64,000 nucleotides of DNA from Flagellimonas hadalis (GCF_007785775.2 NZ_VNIK02000001.1:360678-424677); one strand, 5' to 3'. Positions 43,678 to 53,090 are shown, counted from the stretch's first letter. A program made the numbers and translations. Notes: generated from the letters alone by a model not told the origin.

Positions 43678-45070
43678 ACAACGCACCATTGCAAAAAAAG
43701 TGTCCCTACAGGGCGTGGGCCTGCATACAGGGGAGAATGTGACCATGAGTTTTTTACCTGCAAAGGAAAACCATGGATTCGCATTCAAGAGGATAGATCT
43801 GGAAGGAGAACCCATCATTGAGGCCGATGCCAATTACGTGGTCAATACACAGAGAGGCACCAATTTGGAGAAGAACGGAGTGAAGATCCACACTTCGGAG
43901 CATGTTCTCGCTGCATTGGTAGGATTGGAAATAGACAATGTCCTTATAGAACTGGATGCTCCAGAGCCCCCGATCATGGACGGTTCCTCAAAATTCTTTG
44001 TGAAGGCTTTGGAAGAGGCCGGCATTGTTGAACTGGAAGAAGAAAGGGAAGAATACATCGTGAAAGATGTCATCTCGTACAAGGACGAGGCTACGGGCAG
44101 CGAAATCACGGTTATCCCATCCGATGAATACCAGATAACCACCATGGTCGATTTTGGGACCAAAGTATTGGGCACCCAGAATGCGACATTGGAAAAAATG
44201 AGCGACTTTAAGGAAGAAATTGCCGAAGCCAGAACCTTTAGTTTCTTGCATGAGCTGGAAATGCTATTGGAGCATGGCCTCATAAAGGGGGGTGACCTCA
44301 ATAACGCCATTGTATATGTGGACAAGGAAATATCCGAATCCACCATGAAAAAATTGGAAAAGGCTTTTGACAAGAAAAAGCTGTCCGTGAAGCCCAATGG
44401 AATACTGGACAACCTTACCCTACATTATCCCAACGAGGCCGCACGCCACAAACTGTTGGATGTGATGGGTGATTTGGCTTTGGTGGGTTCCCGGATAAGA
44501 GGAAAGGTCATCGCGAACAAACCCGGCCACTTTGTGAACACCCAGTTTGCAAAGAAACTTTCTAAAATCATCAAGATCGAAAAAAGAAACAAAGTACCCA
44601 CTTATGATCTGAACCAGACCCCATTGATGGATGTCACCCAGATTATGAACATGTTGCCACACAGACCGCCATTCTTGTTGGTGGACAAAATATTGGAACT
44701 TTCCGACTCCCATGTGGTGGGCGTAAAGAACGTGACCATGAACGAACCTTTCTTCGTGGGGCACTTTCCCGGAGCACCTGTAATGCCTGGTGTTCTTCAA
44801 GTCGAAGCCATGGCACAGACAGGGGGGATCCTTGTGCTGAGCACGGTCCCCGACCCTGAAAACTACTTGACCTTCTTTATGAAGATTGACAATGTGAAGT
44901 TCAAGCAGCAAGTGGTTCCCGGGGATACCTTAATATTTAAATGCGATTTGATTTCCCCTATCCGTAGGGGCATCTGCCACATGCAGGCCTATGCCTATGC
45001 CAATGGGAGATTGGTGTCTGAGGCCGAACTGATGGCACAGATCGTTAAAACAAAAAACACAGACTCGTAG
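43658..45070 (+). CDS. lpxC/fabZ: Bifunctional LpxC/FabZ: UDP-3-O-acyl-GlcNAc deacetylase and (3R)-hydroxyacyl-ACP dehydratase
   Basis: About 470 residues. Residues 1-310 are LpxC: zinc ligands in HTSEHVLAAL and ARHKLLDVMGDL, plus KPGHFVNTQ. Residues about 315-470 are FabZ: LPHRPPFLLVDKI with the catalytic His, and GHFPGAPVMPGVLQVEAMAQ. The fusion is a known Bacteroidota trait that ties lipid A to fatty-acid synthesis. The start is GTG 43658 (VSKTSNKQ) or TTG 43652; no ATG is available. lpxA begins at the base after the stop. Confidence 0.95.
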   Translation: MSKTSNKQRTIAKKVSLQGVGLHTGENVTMSFLPAKENHGFAFKRIDLEGEPIIEADANYVVNTQRGTNLEKNGVKIHTSEHVLAALVGLEIDNVLIELDAPEPPIMDGSSKFFVKALEEAGIVELEEEREEYIVKDVISYKDEATGSEITVIPSDEYQITTMVDFGTKVLGTQNATLEKMSDFKEEIAEARTFSFLHELEMLLEHGLIKGGDLNNAIVYVDKEISESTMKKLEKAFDKKKLSVKPNGILDNLTLHYPNEAARHKLLDVMGDLALVGSRIRGKVIANKPGHFVNTQFAKKLSKIIKIEKRNKVPTYDLNQTPLMDVTQIMNMLPHRPPFLLVDKILELSDSHVVGVKNVTMNEPFFVGHFPGAPVMPGVLQVEAMAQTGGILVLSTVPDPENYLTFFMKIDNVKFKQQVVPGDTLIFKCDLISPIRRGICHMQAYAYANGRLVSEAELMAQIVKTKNTDS

Positions 45071-45856
45071 ATGAACCAACCTTTAGCATACGTTCACCCA
45101 GGGGCCAAGATTGCCAAAAACGTGGTCATTGAGCCCTTTACCACTATCCATAACAATGTGACCATTGGAGAGGGGACTTGGATAGGTTCCAACGTGACCA
45201 TCATGGAAGGCGCGCGGATCGGCAAAAACTGCAACATTTTTCCCGGAGCCATAATTTCAGCCATGCCGCAAGACCTCAAATATCAAGGAGAGGAGACCAC
45301 GGTTCATATTGGCGACAATACCACGATCAGGGAGTGCGCCACCATCAATAAAGGTACCTCGGACCGCATGAAAACCGTGATAGGCAACAACTGTCTCATC
45401 ATGGCCTATTGTCACGTCGCCCACGATTGCGTAGTGGGTGATGGTTGCATTTTTAGCAACAACTCCACTTTGGCAGGACATGTCACCATAGGAACCAACG
45501 TAGTTTTGGCCGGAATGGTAGCCGTACACCAATTCGTATCCATTGGCAACCATGCCTTTGTGACCGGGGGCTCCTTGGTCAGAAAGGATGTACCCCCTTA
45601 TGTGAAGGCGGCAAGGGAACCCTTGTCCTATGTGGGGATCAACTCCATAGGGCTACGAAGAAGAGGGTTTGAAGCGGACAAGATCAGGGAAATCCAGAAT
45701 ATCTACCGAATCCTTTATCAAAAAAACTACAACAATTCACAAGCGGCATCCATTATAGAAGCAGAAATGGAAGCCACCCCAGAGCGTGATGAGATCTTAC
45801 AGTTCATCAAAGACTCGCAAAGGGGCATTATGAAAGGCTATTTCAGTACAAATTAA
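45071..45856 (+). CDS. lpxA: UDP-N-acetylglucosamine acyltransferase
   Basis: 261 residues; first step of lipid A synthesis, transferring a hydroxyacyl chain from ACP to the 3-OH. Hexapeptide repeats run to about residue 190, with catalytic His in YCHVAHDCVVGDG. The C-terminal helical domain (EADKIREIQNIYRILYQ) completes the family. Immediately adjoins the lpxC-fabZ gene. Confidence 0.96.
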   Translation: MNQPLAYVHPGAKIAKNVVIEPFTTIHNNVTIGEGTWIGSNVTIMEGARIGKNCNIFPGAIISAMPQDLKYQGEETTVHIGDNTTIRECATINKGTSDRMKTVIGNNCLIMAYCHVAHDCVVGDGCIFSNNSTLAGHVTIGTNVVLAGMVAVHQFVSIGNHAFVTGGSLVRKDVPPYVKAAREPLSYVGINSIGLRRRGFEADKIREIQNIYRILYQKNYNNSQAASIIEAEMEATPERDEILQFIKDSQRGIMKGYFSTN

Positions 45857-45860
45857 ATAT

Positions 45861-46427
45861 ATGGCAAATACTTCTGATATACGAAAAGGGTTGTGCATCC
45901 GATACAACCACGATATCTTCAAGATCATCGAGTTTCTTCATGTGAAACCAGGCAAAGGCCCAGCCTTTGTGCGTACAAAACTAAAAAGTGTGACCACGGG
46001 AAAGGTCATTGACAACACTTTTTCCGCAGGACATAAAATAGAGGATGTAAGGGTAGAGACACGTACCTACCAATACTTATATCCAGAGGGCGATACCTTT
46101 CATTTTATGAACACGGAGGACTATAACCAAATCTCTTTGCCAAAGGATTCACTTGATGCACCAGATTTGCTAAAAGAAGGGGAGGTTGTAACCATTATCT
46201 TCAATGCTGAGGATAACAGTCCGCTGTCCGTGGAAATGCCTGCCAGTGTTATTTTGGAAGTGACCCATACCGAACCAGGAGTGAAGGGCAATACAGCGAC
46301 CAATGCCACAAAACCCGCTACAGTGGAGACCGGGGCCAGGATCAATGTGCCACTTTTCATCAACGAAGGGGACAAGATCAAGATCGACACCGAGAAGGGT
46401 GCCTATCTGGAACGTGCTAAAGAATAG
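45861..46427 (+). CDS. efp: Translation elongation factor P
   Basis: 188 residues, three beta domains. The modification loop reads VKPGKGPAFVRTK with Lys32 at the tip, the residue lysylated by EpmA in other bacteria. It relieves ribosome stalling at polyproline. Its place within the lipid A cluster, 4 bases after lpxA, is common in Bacteroidota and may link envelope and translation. Confidence 0.96.
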   Translation: MANTSDIRKGLCIRYNHDIFKIIEFLHVKPGKGPAFVRTKLKSVTTGKVIDNTFSAGHKIEDVRVETRTYQYLYPEGDTFHFMNTEDYNQISLPKDSLDAPDLLKEGEVVTIIFNAEDNSPLSVEMPASVILEVTHTEPGVKGNTATNATKPATVETGARINVPLFINEGDKIKIDTEKGAYLERAKE

Positions 46428-46430
46428 GGA

Positions 46431-47366
46431 ATGAAATTTCCCAGGACCCATTCATTAAAGGAGATTGCCGAAATCATCGGTTCCGGATTTGTCGGGGATG
46501 AAGCATTTCCGGTTTTGGGGATGAACGAGATCCATGTGGTGGAAGAAGGCGACATTGTGTTTGTGGACCATCCCAAATACTATGACAAGGCCTTGCAGTC
46601 CAGAGCTACTGTGGTGCTCATCAACAAAGAGGTGGAATGCCCCGAAGGCAAGGCGCTCTTGGTCTCCGATGATCCCTTTAGGGATTTCAACAAATTGACC
46701 AAGCACTTCAAACCCTTCAAAAGGGCGAACAGCAACATTTCGGAAACCGCTGAAATAGGCGAGGGTACCATCATCCAGCCAGGGGCCTTCATTGGCAATC
46801 ATGTAAAGATTGGCAAGAATTGCGTCATCCATCCCAACGTTACCATTTATGATGGCTGCGTGATCGGGGACAATGTCACCATTCATGCGAACACGGTTTT
46901 GGGGGCGGATGCATTCTATTATAAAAATCGACCCGAAGGGTTTGACAAATTATTGTCAGGTGGAAACGTCGTCATTGAAAACAATGTGGATATCGGGGCC
47001 TCTTGTACCATAGACAAGGGAGTGACTGCGGCAACGACCATCAAGGAGGGATCTAAACTGGACAACCAGATCCAAGTGGGCCACGATACCATCATCGGGA
47101 AAAAATGCCTGATCGCATCCCATGTGGGTATTGCAGGCTGTGTCGTGATCGAGGACGAGGTCACCCTTTGGGGGCAGGTTGGGATTACCAGCGGTGTCAC
47201 TATCGGAAAAAAAGCCGTCATTCTGGCCCAGAGCGGGGTATCAAAATCCTTGGAAGGAGGAAAGAGCTATTTTGGAAGTCCCGCCGAGGAAGCACGCGAA
47301 AAGCTAAAGCAAATGGCCTCCGTGAAAATGATTCCGGAAATCTTTCAAAAACTCAAAAAGAATTAA
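46431..47366 (+). CDS. Second LpxD-like N-acyltransferase
   Basis: 311 residues with the same architecture as lpxD but shorter and divergent. The catalytic His is retained in LDNQIQVGHDTIIG, while the loop GADGFGF of LpxD reads GADAFYY here. It may use another acyl chain or act on another sugar nucleotide. Its C-terminus ends SVKMIPEIFQKLKKN. Starts 3 bases after efp. Confidence 0.9.
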   Translation: MKFPRTHSLKEIAEIIGSGFVGDEAFPVLGMNEIHVVEEGDIVFVDHPKYYDKALQSRATVVLINKEVECPEGKALLVSDDPFRDFNKLTKHFKPFKRANSNISETAEIGEGTIIQPGAFIGNHVKIGKNCVIHPNVTIYDGCVIGDNVTIHANTVLGADAFYYKNRPEGFDKLLSGGNVVIENNVDIGASCTIDKGVTAATTIKEGSKLDNQIQVGHDTIIGKKCLIASHVGIAGCVVIEDEVTLWGQVGITSGVTIGKKAVILAQSGVSKSLEGGKSYFGSPAEEAREKLKQMASVKMIPEIFQKLKKN

Positions 47367-47397
47367 AAAATCGATAGATAAAAACCATTGCAAACCG

Positions 47398-47405
47398 TAT
47401 TTTTG
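47398..47405 (+). promoter_or_regulatory. Candidate -7 element for sucD
   Basis: TATTTTTG fits TAnnTTTG, 22 bases before the ATG at 47428. Confidence 0.5.
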
Positions 47406-47427
47406 CACCTATTATTAAGTTAAACCT

Positions 47428-48300
47428 ATGAGCGTCTTAGTAAACAAAGATTCAAAAATAATTGTACAAGGATTCACTGGTAGTGAAGGAACCTTCCATG
47501 CCGAGCAAATGATCGAATATGGAACCAACGTGGTCGGCGGGGTCACCCCAGGAAAAGGTGGTCAACAACACTTGGGCAAGCCCGTTTTCGATACTGTGGA
47601 ACAAGCCGTTAAGGAAGTAGGTGCCGACACCACAATTATTTTTGTGCCACCCGCATTTGCTGCGGACGCCATCATGGAAGCCGCCAGTGCTGGTATCAAA
47701 GTGATCATTACCATCACTGAAGGTATCCCTGTAGCTGACATGGTAAAGGCCAATGACTATATTAAAGGTATGGACTGTACCTTGATCGGTCCCAACTGTC
47801 CGGGTGTCATCACCCCGGGAGAGGCCAAAGTGGGTATCATGCCCGGATTTGTCTTCAAAAAAGGGAAAGTGGGTATCGTATCCAAGTCAGGTACCCTTAC
47901 CTACGAAGCTGCGGACCAAGTAGTACGCCAAGGTTTGGGCATTACCACCGCCATTGGTATCGGAGGGGATCCCATCATCGGGACCACGACCAAAAAAGCT
48001 GTTGAACTTTTGATCAACGATCCTGAGACCGAATGTGTGGTCATGATCGGGGAAATCGGAGGCCAACTGGAAGCAGAAGCCGCTAGATGGTACAAAGAAA
48101 GTGGCAGTAAGAAGCCCATTGTTGGTTTCATTGCAGGGGAAACCGCACCTGCCGGACGCACCATGGGACACGCCGGAGCCATTGTGGGAGGAAGTGACGA
48201 CACGGCACAGGCCAAGAAAAGGATCATGCGTGAATGTGGCATCCATGTAGTGGATTCCCCCGCGGAAATCGGAGCCAAAGTAAAAGAAGTGGTTGGATAA
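47428..48300 (+). CDS. sucD: Succinate-CoA ligase alpha subunit
   Basis: 290 residues; TCA-cycle enzyme forming succinate and GTP/ATP from succinyl-CoA with SucC (not in this window). CoA-binding [18 protein letters not shown] near 12, and the phosphohistidine in [13 protein letters not shown]. Has its own promoter and an intrinsic terminator, so it can be transcribed apart from the lipid A genes. Confidence 0.96.
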   Translation: MSVLVNKDSKIIVQGFTGSEGTFHAEQMIEYGTNVVGGVTPGKGGQQHLGKPVFDTVEQAVKEVGADTTIIFVPPAFAADAIMEAASAGIKVIITITEGIPVADMVKANDYIKGMDCTLIGPNCPGVITPGEAKVGIMPGFVFKKGKVGIVSKSGTLTYEAADQVVRQGLGITTAIGIGGDPIIGTTTKKAVELLINDPETECVVMIGEIGGQLEAEAARWYKESGSKKPIVGFIAGETAPAGRTMGHAGAIVGGSDDTAQAKKRIMRECGIHVVDSPAEIGAKVKEVVG

Positions 48301-48320
48301 CCAACCGTTAAATCCTATAC

Positions 48321-48348
48321 AAATCCCGTTCAATGCGGGATTTTTTTT
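48321..48348 (+). terminator. Intrinsic terminator of sucD
   Basis: 8-bp perfect stem (48321-48328 with 48336-48343), 7-base loop, followed by a T run through 48348. Confidence 0.88.
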
Positions 48349-48370
48349 CGTCTAAACGTAAAACAACAGC

Positions 48371-48378
48371 TATATTTG
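48371..48378 (+). promoter_or_regulatory. Candidate -7 element for fabG
   Basis: TATATTTG fits TAnnTTTG, 29 bases before the ATG at 48408. Confidence 0.5.
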
Positions 48379-48407
48379 GTGGATAACCATTCAAACACAA
48401 TCATCTT

Positions 48408-49157
48408 ATGAAACTTTTGGAAGGGAAAAATGTGATCATTACCGGGGCAAGCCGGGGAATTGGAAGAGGAATTGCCGAAGTCTTTGCAAAGCACGGGGCC
48501 AATGTGGCCTTCACCTATAGTTCCAGCGAGGCACCCGCCTTGGAATTGGAAAAAGAACTTACTGGCATGGGCGTAAAGGCCAAGGCATACAAGAGCAATG
48601 CTGCCAGCTATGCAGATTCCGAAGCCCTCGTGGCCCAAGTTTTGGAAGATTTTGACGGACGTATCGATGTATTGATCAACAATGCGGGCATCACCAAGGA
48701 CAATCTGCTGATGCGCATGGGCGAAGAGGATTTTGATTCCGTGATCGAGATCAACCTGAAATCCGTTTTCAATATGACCAAGGCCGTTCAGCGTACCATG
48801 CTGAAACAGCGCAAAGGATCCATCATCAACATGAGCAGTGTGGTAGGGGTGAAGGGTAACGCCGGACAGACCAACTACGCCGCGTCGAAAGCAGGTATGA
48901 TCGGGTTCACCAAATCCGTGGCACTCGAATTGGGATCTAGGAACATCCGTTGCAATGCCATTGCACCAGGTTTCATAGAGACCGAAATGACCGATAAATT
49001 GGACGAGAAAACAGTCCAGGGCTGGAGGGATGCCATTCCGTTGAAGAGAGGTGGATCTCCCGAAGATGTGGCAAATGCCTGTCTGTACTTGGCGTCCGAT
49101 CTTTCCGACTATGTTACCGGACAGGTGCTGAACGTGGATGGTGGCATGCTAACCTAG
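48408..49157 (+). CDS. fabG: 3-oxoacyl-ACP reductase
   Basis: 249 residues of the SDR family. NADPH site TGASRGIGRGIAE, NNAGITKDNLL and active site S-Y-K (SSVVGVKGNAGQTNYAASK). Reduces 3-oxoacyl-ACP in fatty-acid elongation. The acyl chains feed the lipid A enzymes encoded upstream. VWA protein gene follows 5 bases later. Confidence 0.95.
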   Translation: MKLLEGKNVIITGASRGIGRGIAEVFAKHGANVAFTYSSSEAPALELEKELTGMGVKAKAYKSNAASYADSEALVAQVLEDFDGRIDVLINNAGITKDNLLMRMGEEDFDSVIEINLKSVFNMTKAVQRTMLKQRKGSIINMSSVVGVKGNAGQTNYAASKAGMIGFTKSVALELGSRNIRCNAIAPGFIETEMTDKLDEKTVQGWRDAIPLKRGGSPEDVANACLYLASDLSDYVTGQVLNVDGGMLT

Positions 49158-49162
49158 AATGA

Positions 49163-51193
49163 ATGGAGCTGTACACGGTGTTCCTTATTGTTCTTGCCGC
49201 GATCATCGCGCTAGGCGTTGTATTTTTTCAATACTACTATAGGAACCCGAGAAAAGGTCCGCTTAAGATCATATTGGCCGCATTGAGGTTCATTGCCTTG
49301 TTTTGCGGCCTTTTACTTTTGATCAACCCCAAGTTCGTGGACAATGATTACTATCTGGAAAAAGCGAACCTGATCCTGATGGTGGACCATTCCACTTCCA
49401 TGAAAGAGGCCACAACGGAGAGAAATCTTTCCGAAGTATTGGATAAAATCAAGGGAAATCCACAACTTCAAGATCGTTTTTCCATTCATGGATTTGGTTT
49501 TGGCAATGCAGTGGCACAAACCGACTCCATTGTCTTCAACCAACGGAATACGGATATTTCCAACGCCCTTTCCACTACCAATGAGCTTTTTTTGAACGGT
49601 GCCAATGCGGTCGTATTGATCACGGACGGCAACCAGACACTGGGAAGGGATTATGAATATCTCAATTTGGGTGGGAATCTATCCGTAAACCCCGTTGTGG
49701 TGGGCGACACCACCCAGTATGAGGATATTTCTGTGGGGCTCATCAACACCAACACCTATGCTTTTCTGAAAAATAAGTTCCCTGTGGAAACCACCATTCG
49801 CTACCAGGGTTCGGCCGCCGTTTCCAAAACGGTGACCATTTCCATTAATGGAAACAGGGTCCATCAACAGCGTGTGGAACTGGACGCCTTGAAGAACAGC
49901 CAGACCCTGAACACCCTTGTGGAGGCCCAAAGCGTGGGGATAAAGACCATCAAAGTAGAGGTTGGGACCTTGGAAAATGAAAAGAACACGACCAACAACG
50001 TAAAGGAAGCGGCCATTGAGGTAATCGATGAAAAAACCAATGTGGTGATTGTTTCGGACATGCTCCACCCGGACATCGGGGCACTGAAAAAATCCATTGA
50101 GGCCAATGAGCAACGATCGGTCTCCATCACCAAACCCACTGGAACCGCTCAAGAGTTGGAAGAAGCGGATATTCTGATCCTGTACCAACCCAATAGGAAT
50201 TTCCGTCAGTTATATGAGTTGCTACAAAATTCAAAAGCCAATTATTTCACCATTACAGGAAGTAAAACAGATTGGAATTTTTTGAACGGGGCACAGCAAA
50301 GTTTTTCAGTGGAAAATAGCCAATCCGAGGAAATCCTGCCCATTTTGAACAATGCCTTTGGAGTTTTTGGCCTTGGGGATTTCAATGTGGACGATTTTCC
50401 GCCTTTGGTGGGTAATCTTGGTGATATCGAACTGAAGAAAAGCGGAGAGACCATCATGTACCAACAGATTCGCGGAGTACATCTGGACAAACCCTTGTTT
50501 TCCATCCTTACCGAAGGAAAGCAGCGAGAGGCCGTGTTGTTCGGGGAAAATATGTGGAGATGGCGAGCCCAGACCTATCGGAACGATCAGAGTTTTCAAA
50601 AGTTTGATGATTTCATGGGGACCCTAATGGTCTATTTGACCTCCAATGACCAACGGAGCAGGTTGGATGTGGACTACGCGCTCGTGTTTGAAAATGCCAG
50701 CATGGCCAAGATCAGGGCCTCCTATTTTGACGAAGGCTATCAGTTTGACCCCAATGCCCGTATTTCCATCCAGATCGTGGGAACGGACAATGGTTTCAAC
50801 CGCGAATCGCCCATGTTATTGAAAAGCACCTATTACGAAGTGGACCTGGGCGACCTTGCATCTGGTGAATATCGATTTACAGTTTCCGTAGAAGGCGAAA
50901 ACCATAAACGTTCGGGATCTTTCAGAATCTTGGATTTTGATCCCGAAAAACAGCTTACCTCCGCAGATCATAAAAAATTGGGGCGTTTGGCAGAAAAAAC
51001 CAATGGAAAATTGTACTATACGGACAATGTGGAGGCATTGGTGAGCGACCTGTCATCATCCGAGCAGTATCTTCCTGTCCAAAAGAGCAGAAAGAATGTG
51101 GTATCTTTAATAGATTTCCGTATTTTACTCGGACTGATGGTACTTGTCCTGGCGGTAGAGTGGTTCATCAGAAAATATAATGGATTAATGTAA
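49163..51193 (+). CDS. VWA-like membrane protein
   Basis: 676 residues. Two N-terminal helices (about 4-22 and 33-53), then a von Willebrand factor A-like domain with MIDAS residues MVDHSTSM and LITDGNQ, a long periplasmic beta-rich part, and a C-terminal helix (LLGLMVLVLAVEWFI). It resembles the BatA-like protein at the start of the window in layout. Unknown function; probably an envelope assembly or stress protein. Confidence 0.82.
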   Translation: MELYTVFLIVLAAIIALGVVFFQYYYRNPRKGPLKIILAALRFIALFCGLLLLINPKFVDNDYYLEKANLILMVDHSTSMKEATTERNLSEVLDKIKGNPQLQDRFSIHGFGFGNAVAQTDSIVFNQRNTDISNALSTTNELFLNGANAVVLITDGNQTLGRDYEYLNLGGNLSVNPVVVGDTTQYEDISVGLINTNTYAFLKNKFPVETTIRYQGSAAVSKTVTISINGNRVHQQRVELDALKNSQTLNTLVEAQSVGIKTIKVEVGTLENEKNTTNNVKEAAIEVIDEKTNVVIVSDMLHPDIGALKKSIEANEQRSVSITKPTGTAQELEEADILILYQPNRNFRQLYELLQNSKANYFTITGSKTDWNFLNGAQQSFSVENSQSEEILPILNNAFGVFGLGDFNVDDFPPLVGNLGDIELKKSGETIMYQQIRGVHLDKPLFSILTEGKQREAVLFGENMWRWRAQTYRNDQSFQKFDDFMGTLMVYLTSNDQRSRLDVDYALVFENASMAKIRASYFDEGYQFDPNARISIQIVGTDNGFNRESPMLLKSTYYEVDLGDLASGEYRFTVSVEGENHKRSGSFRILDFDPEKQLTSADHKKLGRLAEKTNGKLYYTDNVEALVSDLSSSEQYLPVQKSRKNVVSLIDFRILLGLMVLVLAVEWFIRKYNGLM

Positions 51194-51204
51194 AAAATAT
51201 ACAC

Positions 51205-52020
51205 ATGGATAAATTACCCAAGATTGCATTACCTGCCATTGCAGGTATCATTATTCTCATCATCTTCATCTCAAAATCCGCAGTGACCATAGGCTCTGGT
51301 GAAGCCGGCGTGCTCTATAGGACATTTGGAGGAGGGGTGGTCACTGATGGGCCCCCACTGGACGAAGGTTTTCATATTGTGGCCCCATGGAACAAGGTTT
51401 TTATCTACGAAGCCCGTCAACAAGAAAGGCTGGAAAAAATGAACGTGCTGTCCTCCAACGGATTGGATATCAAATTGGAAGCTTCGGTATGGTTCCAACC
51501 CAAATACAACGAGTTGGGTAAATTGCACCAAGAAAAAAGCGAGCAGTATGTAGATCGTGTGCTGCTTCCTGCCATACGCTCCGCGGCCCGAAGCGTTGTG
51601 GGACGATACACCCCGGAACAGCTCTATTCCAGCAAGCGGGATGCCATTCAACAGGAAATTTTTGAGGAGACCCAGAAAATTGTGGAGGACCAATACATCC
51701 AACTCAATGAAGTTTTGGTAAGGGATGTGACCCTGCCGCCCACCATCAAGGATGCCATTGAGCGCAAATTGAAGCAGGAACAGGAATCCTTGGAATACGA
51801 ATTCCGATTGGTGACCGCGCAAAAGGAAGCCGAAAAGGTACGAATCGAAGCCCAAGGTAAAGCGGATGCCAACCAAATATTGAGTGCTTCCCTCACAGAC
51901 AAAATTCTTCAAGATAAGGGAATTGAGGCGACTTTGAAACTGGCCCAGTCCCCAAATGCCAAAGTGGTCGTGGTAGGATCAGGCGATGATGGGCTTCCCC
52001 TTATTTTAGGAAATAACTAA
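51205..52020 (+). CDS. Prohibitin/SPFH-family membrane protein
   Basis: 271 residues. N-terminal helix (LPAIAGIIILIIFI), SPFH/Band 7 domain starting VTIGSGEAGVLYRTFGGG, then a helical region rich in Glu/Lys/Arg (EAEKVRIEAQGKAD), typical of prohibitin and HflK/HflC. Such proteins assemble in rings that regulate FtsH proteases or membrane microdomains. Follows the VWA gene with a short spacer; the his leader lies downstream. Confidence 0.9.
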   Translation: MDKLPKIALPAIAGIIILIIFISKSAVTIGSGEAGVLYRTFGGGVVTDGPPLDEGFHIVAPWNKVFIYEARQQERLEKMNVLSSNGLDIKLEASVWFQPKYNELGKLHQEKSEQYVDRVLLPAIRSAARSVVGRYTPEQLYSSKRDAIQQEIFEETQKIVEDQYIQLNEVLVRDVTLPPTIKDAIERKLKQEQESLEYEFRLVTAQKEAEKVRIEAQGKADANQILSASLTDKILQDKGIEATLKLAQSPNAKVVVVGSGDDGLPLILGNN

Positions 52021-52031
52021 ATTCCCCTTTT

Positions 52032-52058
52032 TTGATAAAAAAATATGTCCTACATTTG
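52032..52058 (+). promoter_or_regulatory. his operon promoter
   Basis: TTG at 52032-52034, a 16-base spacer and TACATTTG at 52051-52058 fit the Bacteroidota consensus with a slightly short spacer. It lies 7 bases before the leader peptide ATG, so transcripts would be nearly leaderless. Confidence 0.65.
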
Positions 52059-52065
52059 ACACGTA

Positions 52066-52122
52066 ATGAGAAATAACACAGTACATCATCACCATTTTTA
52101 TACTTGCCCTCAAGCGAGATAG
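52066..52122 (+). CDS. hisL: his operon leader peptide
   Basis: 18 codons: MRNNTVHHHHFYTCPQAR and a TAG stop. Four consecutive His codons (52084-52095: CAT CAT CAC CAT) act as the sensor of charged tRNA-His. A promoter-like element lies directly upstream and a terminator directly upstream of hisG. The length, His run and position match leader peptides of attenuated his operons of Proteobacteria, though the sequence itself differs. Confidence 0.9.
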   Translation: MRNNTVHHHHFYTCPQAR

Positions 52123-52164
52123 AAGTGTATTGTTGTATCTAAACTATATTCTAACCCGTTTGAG
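52109..52164 (+). promoter_or_regulatory. Antiterminator pairing of the his attenuator
   Basis: CTCAAGCG at 52109-52116, inside the last leader codons, can pair with CGTTTGAG at 52157-52164 (8 bp, one G-U). This uses the 5' arm of the terminator, so the two structures exclude each other. A ribosome stalled at the His codons leaves 52109-52116 free and permits antitermination; a ribosome at the stop codon covers it and permits termination. Confidence 0.8.
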
Positions 52165-52186
52165 AAATCAAGCGGGTTTTGTTTTT
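52153..52186 (+). terminator. his attenuator terminator
   Basis: An 11-bp stem (52153-52163 with 52168-52178, one G-U), GAAA tetraloop, then TTGTTTTT. It lies between the leader peptide and hisG, so it is regulatory, not an end-of-operon terminator. Confidence 0.9.
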
Positions 52187-52223
52187 ATGCCCATTTGGTT
52201 TTTTGAACAAAACTATTGAACTA

Positions 52224-53081
52224 ATGACAAAAATTCGGATTGCTGTACAAAAGAGCGGTCGCTTGAACGAGGATTCCCTTCAGATCTTGAAGGATTGTGG
52301 TATTTCCATCGACAATGGAAAGGACCAATTAAAGGCCACTGCCAGAAACTTTCCTTTGGAAGTTTTCTATCTGCGGAACGGGGACATTCCCCAATATTTA
52401 AGGGATGGGGTAGTGGACATTGCCATCATAGGGGAAAATGTATTGGTGGAAAAAGGCAATGACATTGCCGTGGCCGAAAAACTGAATTTCTCCAAATGTC
52501 GCGTGTCCCTTGCAGTACCCAAAGGGGTCAAGTACAATTCCGTCAAGGATTTTGAAGGAAAGAAGGTCGCGACCTCTTACCCAAACACGGTGAACGAATA
52601 CCTCAAATCCAAAGGAGTCACGGCGGAATTGCACATCATCAACGGTTCGGTGGAAATAGCCCCCAACATTGGCTTGGCCTATGGTATTTGCGATATCGTT
52701 TCAAGCGGCAGCACCCTGTTCAAGAACAATTTGAAGGAAGTGGAGGTCATTTTGCAAAGCGAGGCCGTACTGGCCGTTTCGCCCACAATATCCGAGGAAC
52801 GAAGGGAAATCCTGAAGAAAATACAGTTCAGAATCCAATCCGTGCTTCAGGCAAGACAGAACAAATACATCCTGCTGAACGCCCCAAATGACAAACTGGA
52901 TGAAATCATTTCCATTTTGCCAGGAATGCGCAGCCCCACGGTATTGCCCTTGGCCGAGGAAGGTTGGAGTTCCGTACACTCCGTCATCACTAGGGATACC
53001 TTCTGGGAGGTCATCGACGAACTGAAGCAAGCAGGTGCCGAGGGCATTTTGGTCTGCCCCATCGAAAAAATGGTCCTTTAG
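52224..53081 (+). CDS. hisG: ATP phosphoribosyltransferase, long form
   Basis: 285 residues; first and committed step of histidine synthesis. Opens KIRIAVQKSGRLNEDSLQIL; the C-terminal ACT-like regulatory domain is present (about residues 210-285, ending GAEGILVCPIEKMVL), so it is the long, histidine-inhibited form. ATG 52224 (MTKIRIA) is chosen; an earlier in-frame ATG lies in the attenuator T tract. Confidence 0.96.
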   Translation: MTKIRIAVQKSGRLNEDSLQILKDCGISIDNGKDQLKATARNFPLEVFYLRNGDIPQYLRDGVVDIAIIGENVLVEKGNDIAVAEKLNFSKCRVSLAVPKGVKYNSVKDFEGKKVATSYPNTVNEYLKSKGVTAELHIINGSVEIAPNIGLAYGICDIVSSGSTLFKNNLKEVEVILQSEAVLAVSPTISEERREILKKIQFRIQSVLQARQNKYILLNAPNDKLDEIISILPGMRSPTVLPLAEEGWSSVHSVITRDTFWEVIDELKQAGAEGILVCPIEKMVL

Positions 53082-53090
53082 GTTTGGAAG

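Noticed and set aside
52179-52223. Earlier hisG start at ATG 52179
   Set aside because: It lies within the T tract of the attenuator and adds residues absent from HisG proteins.
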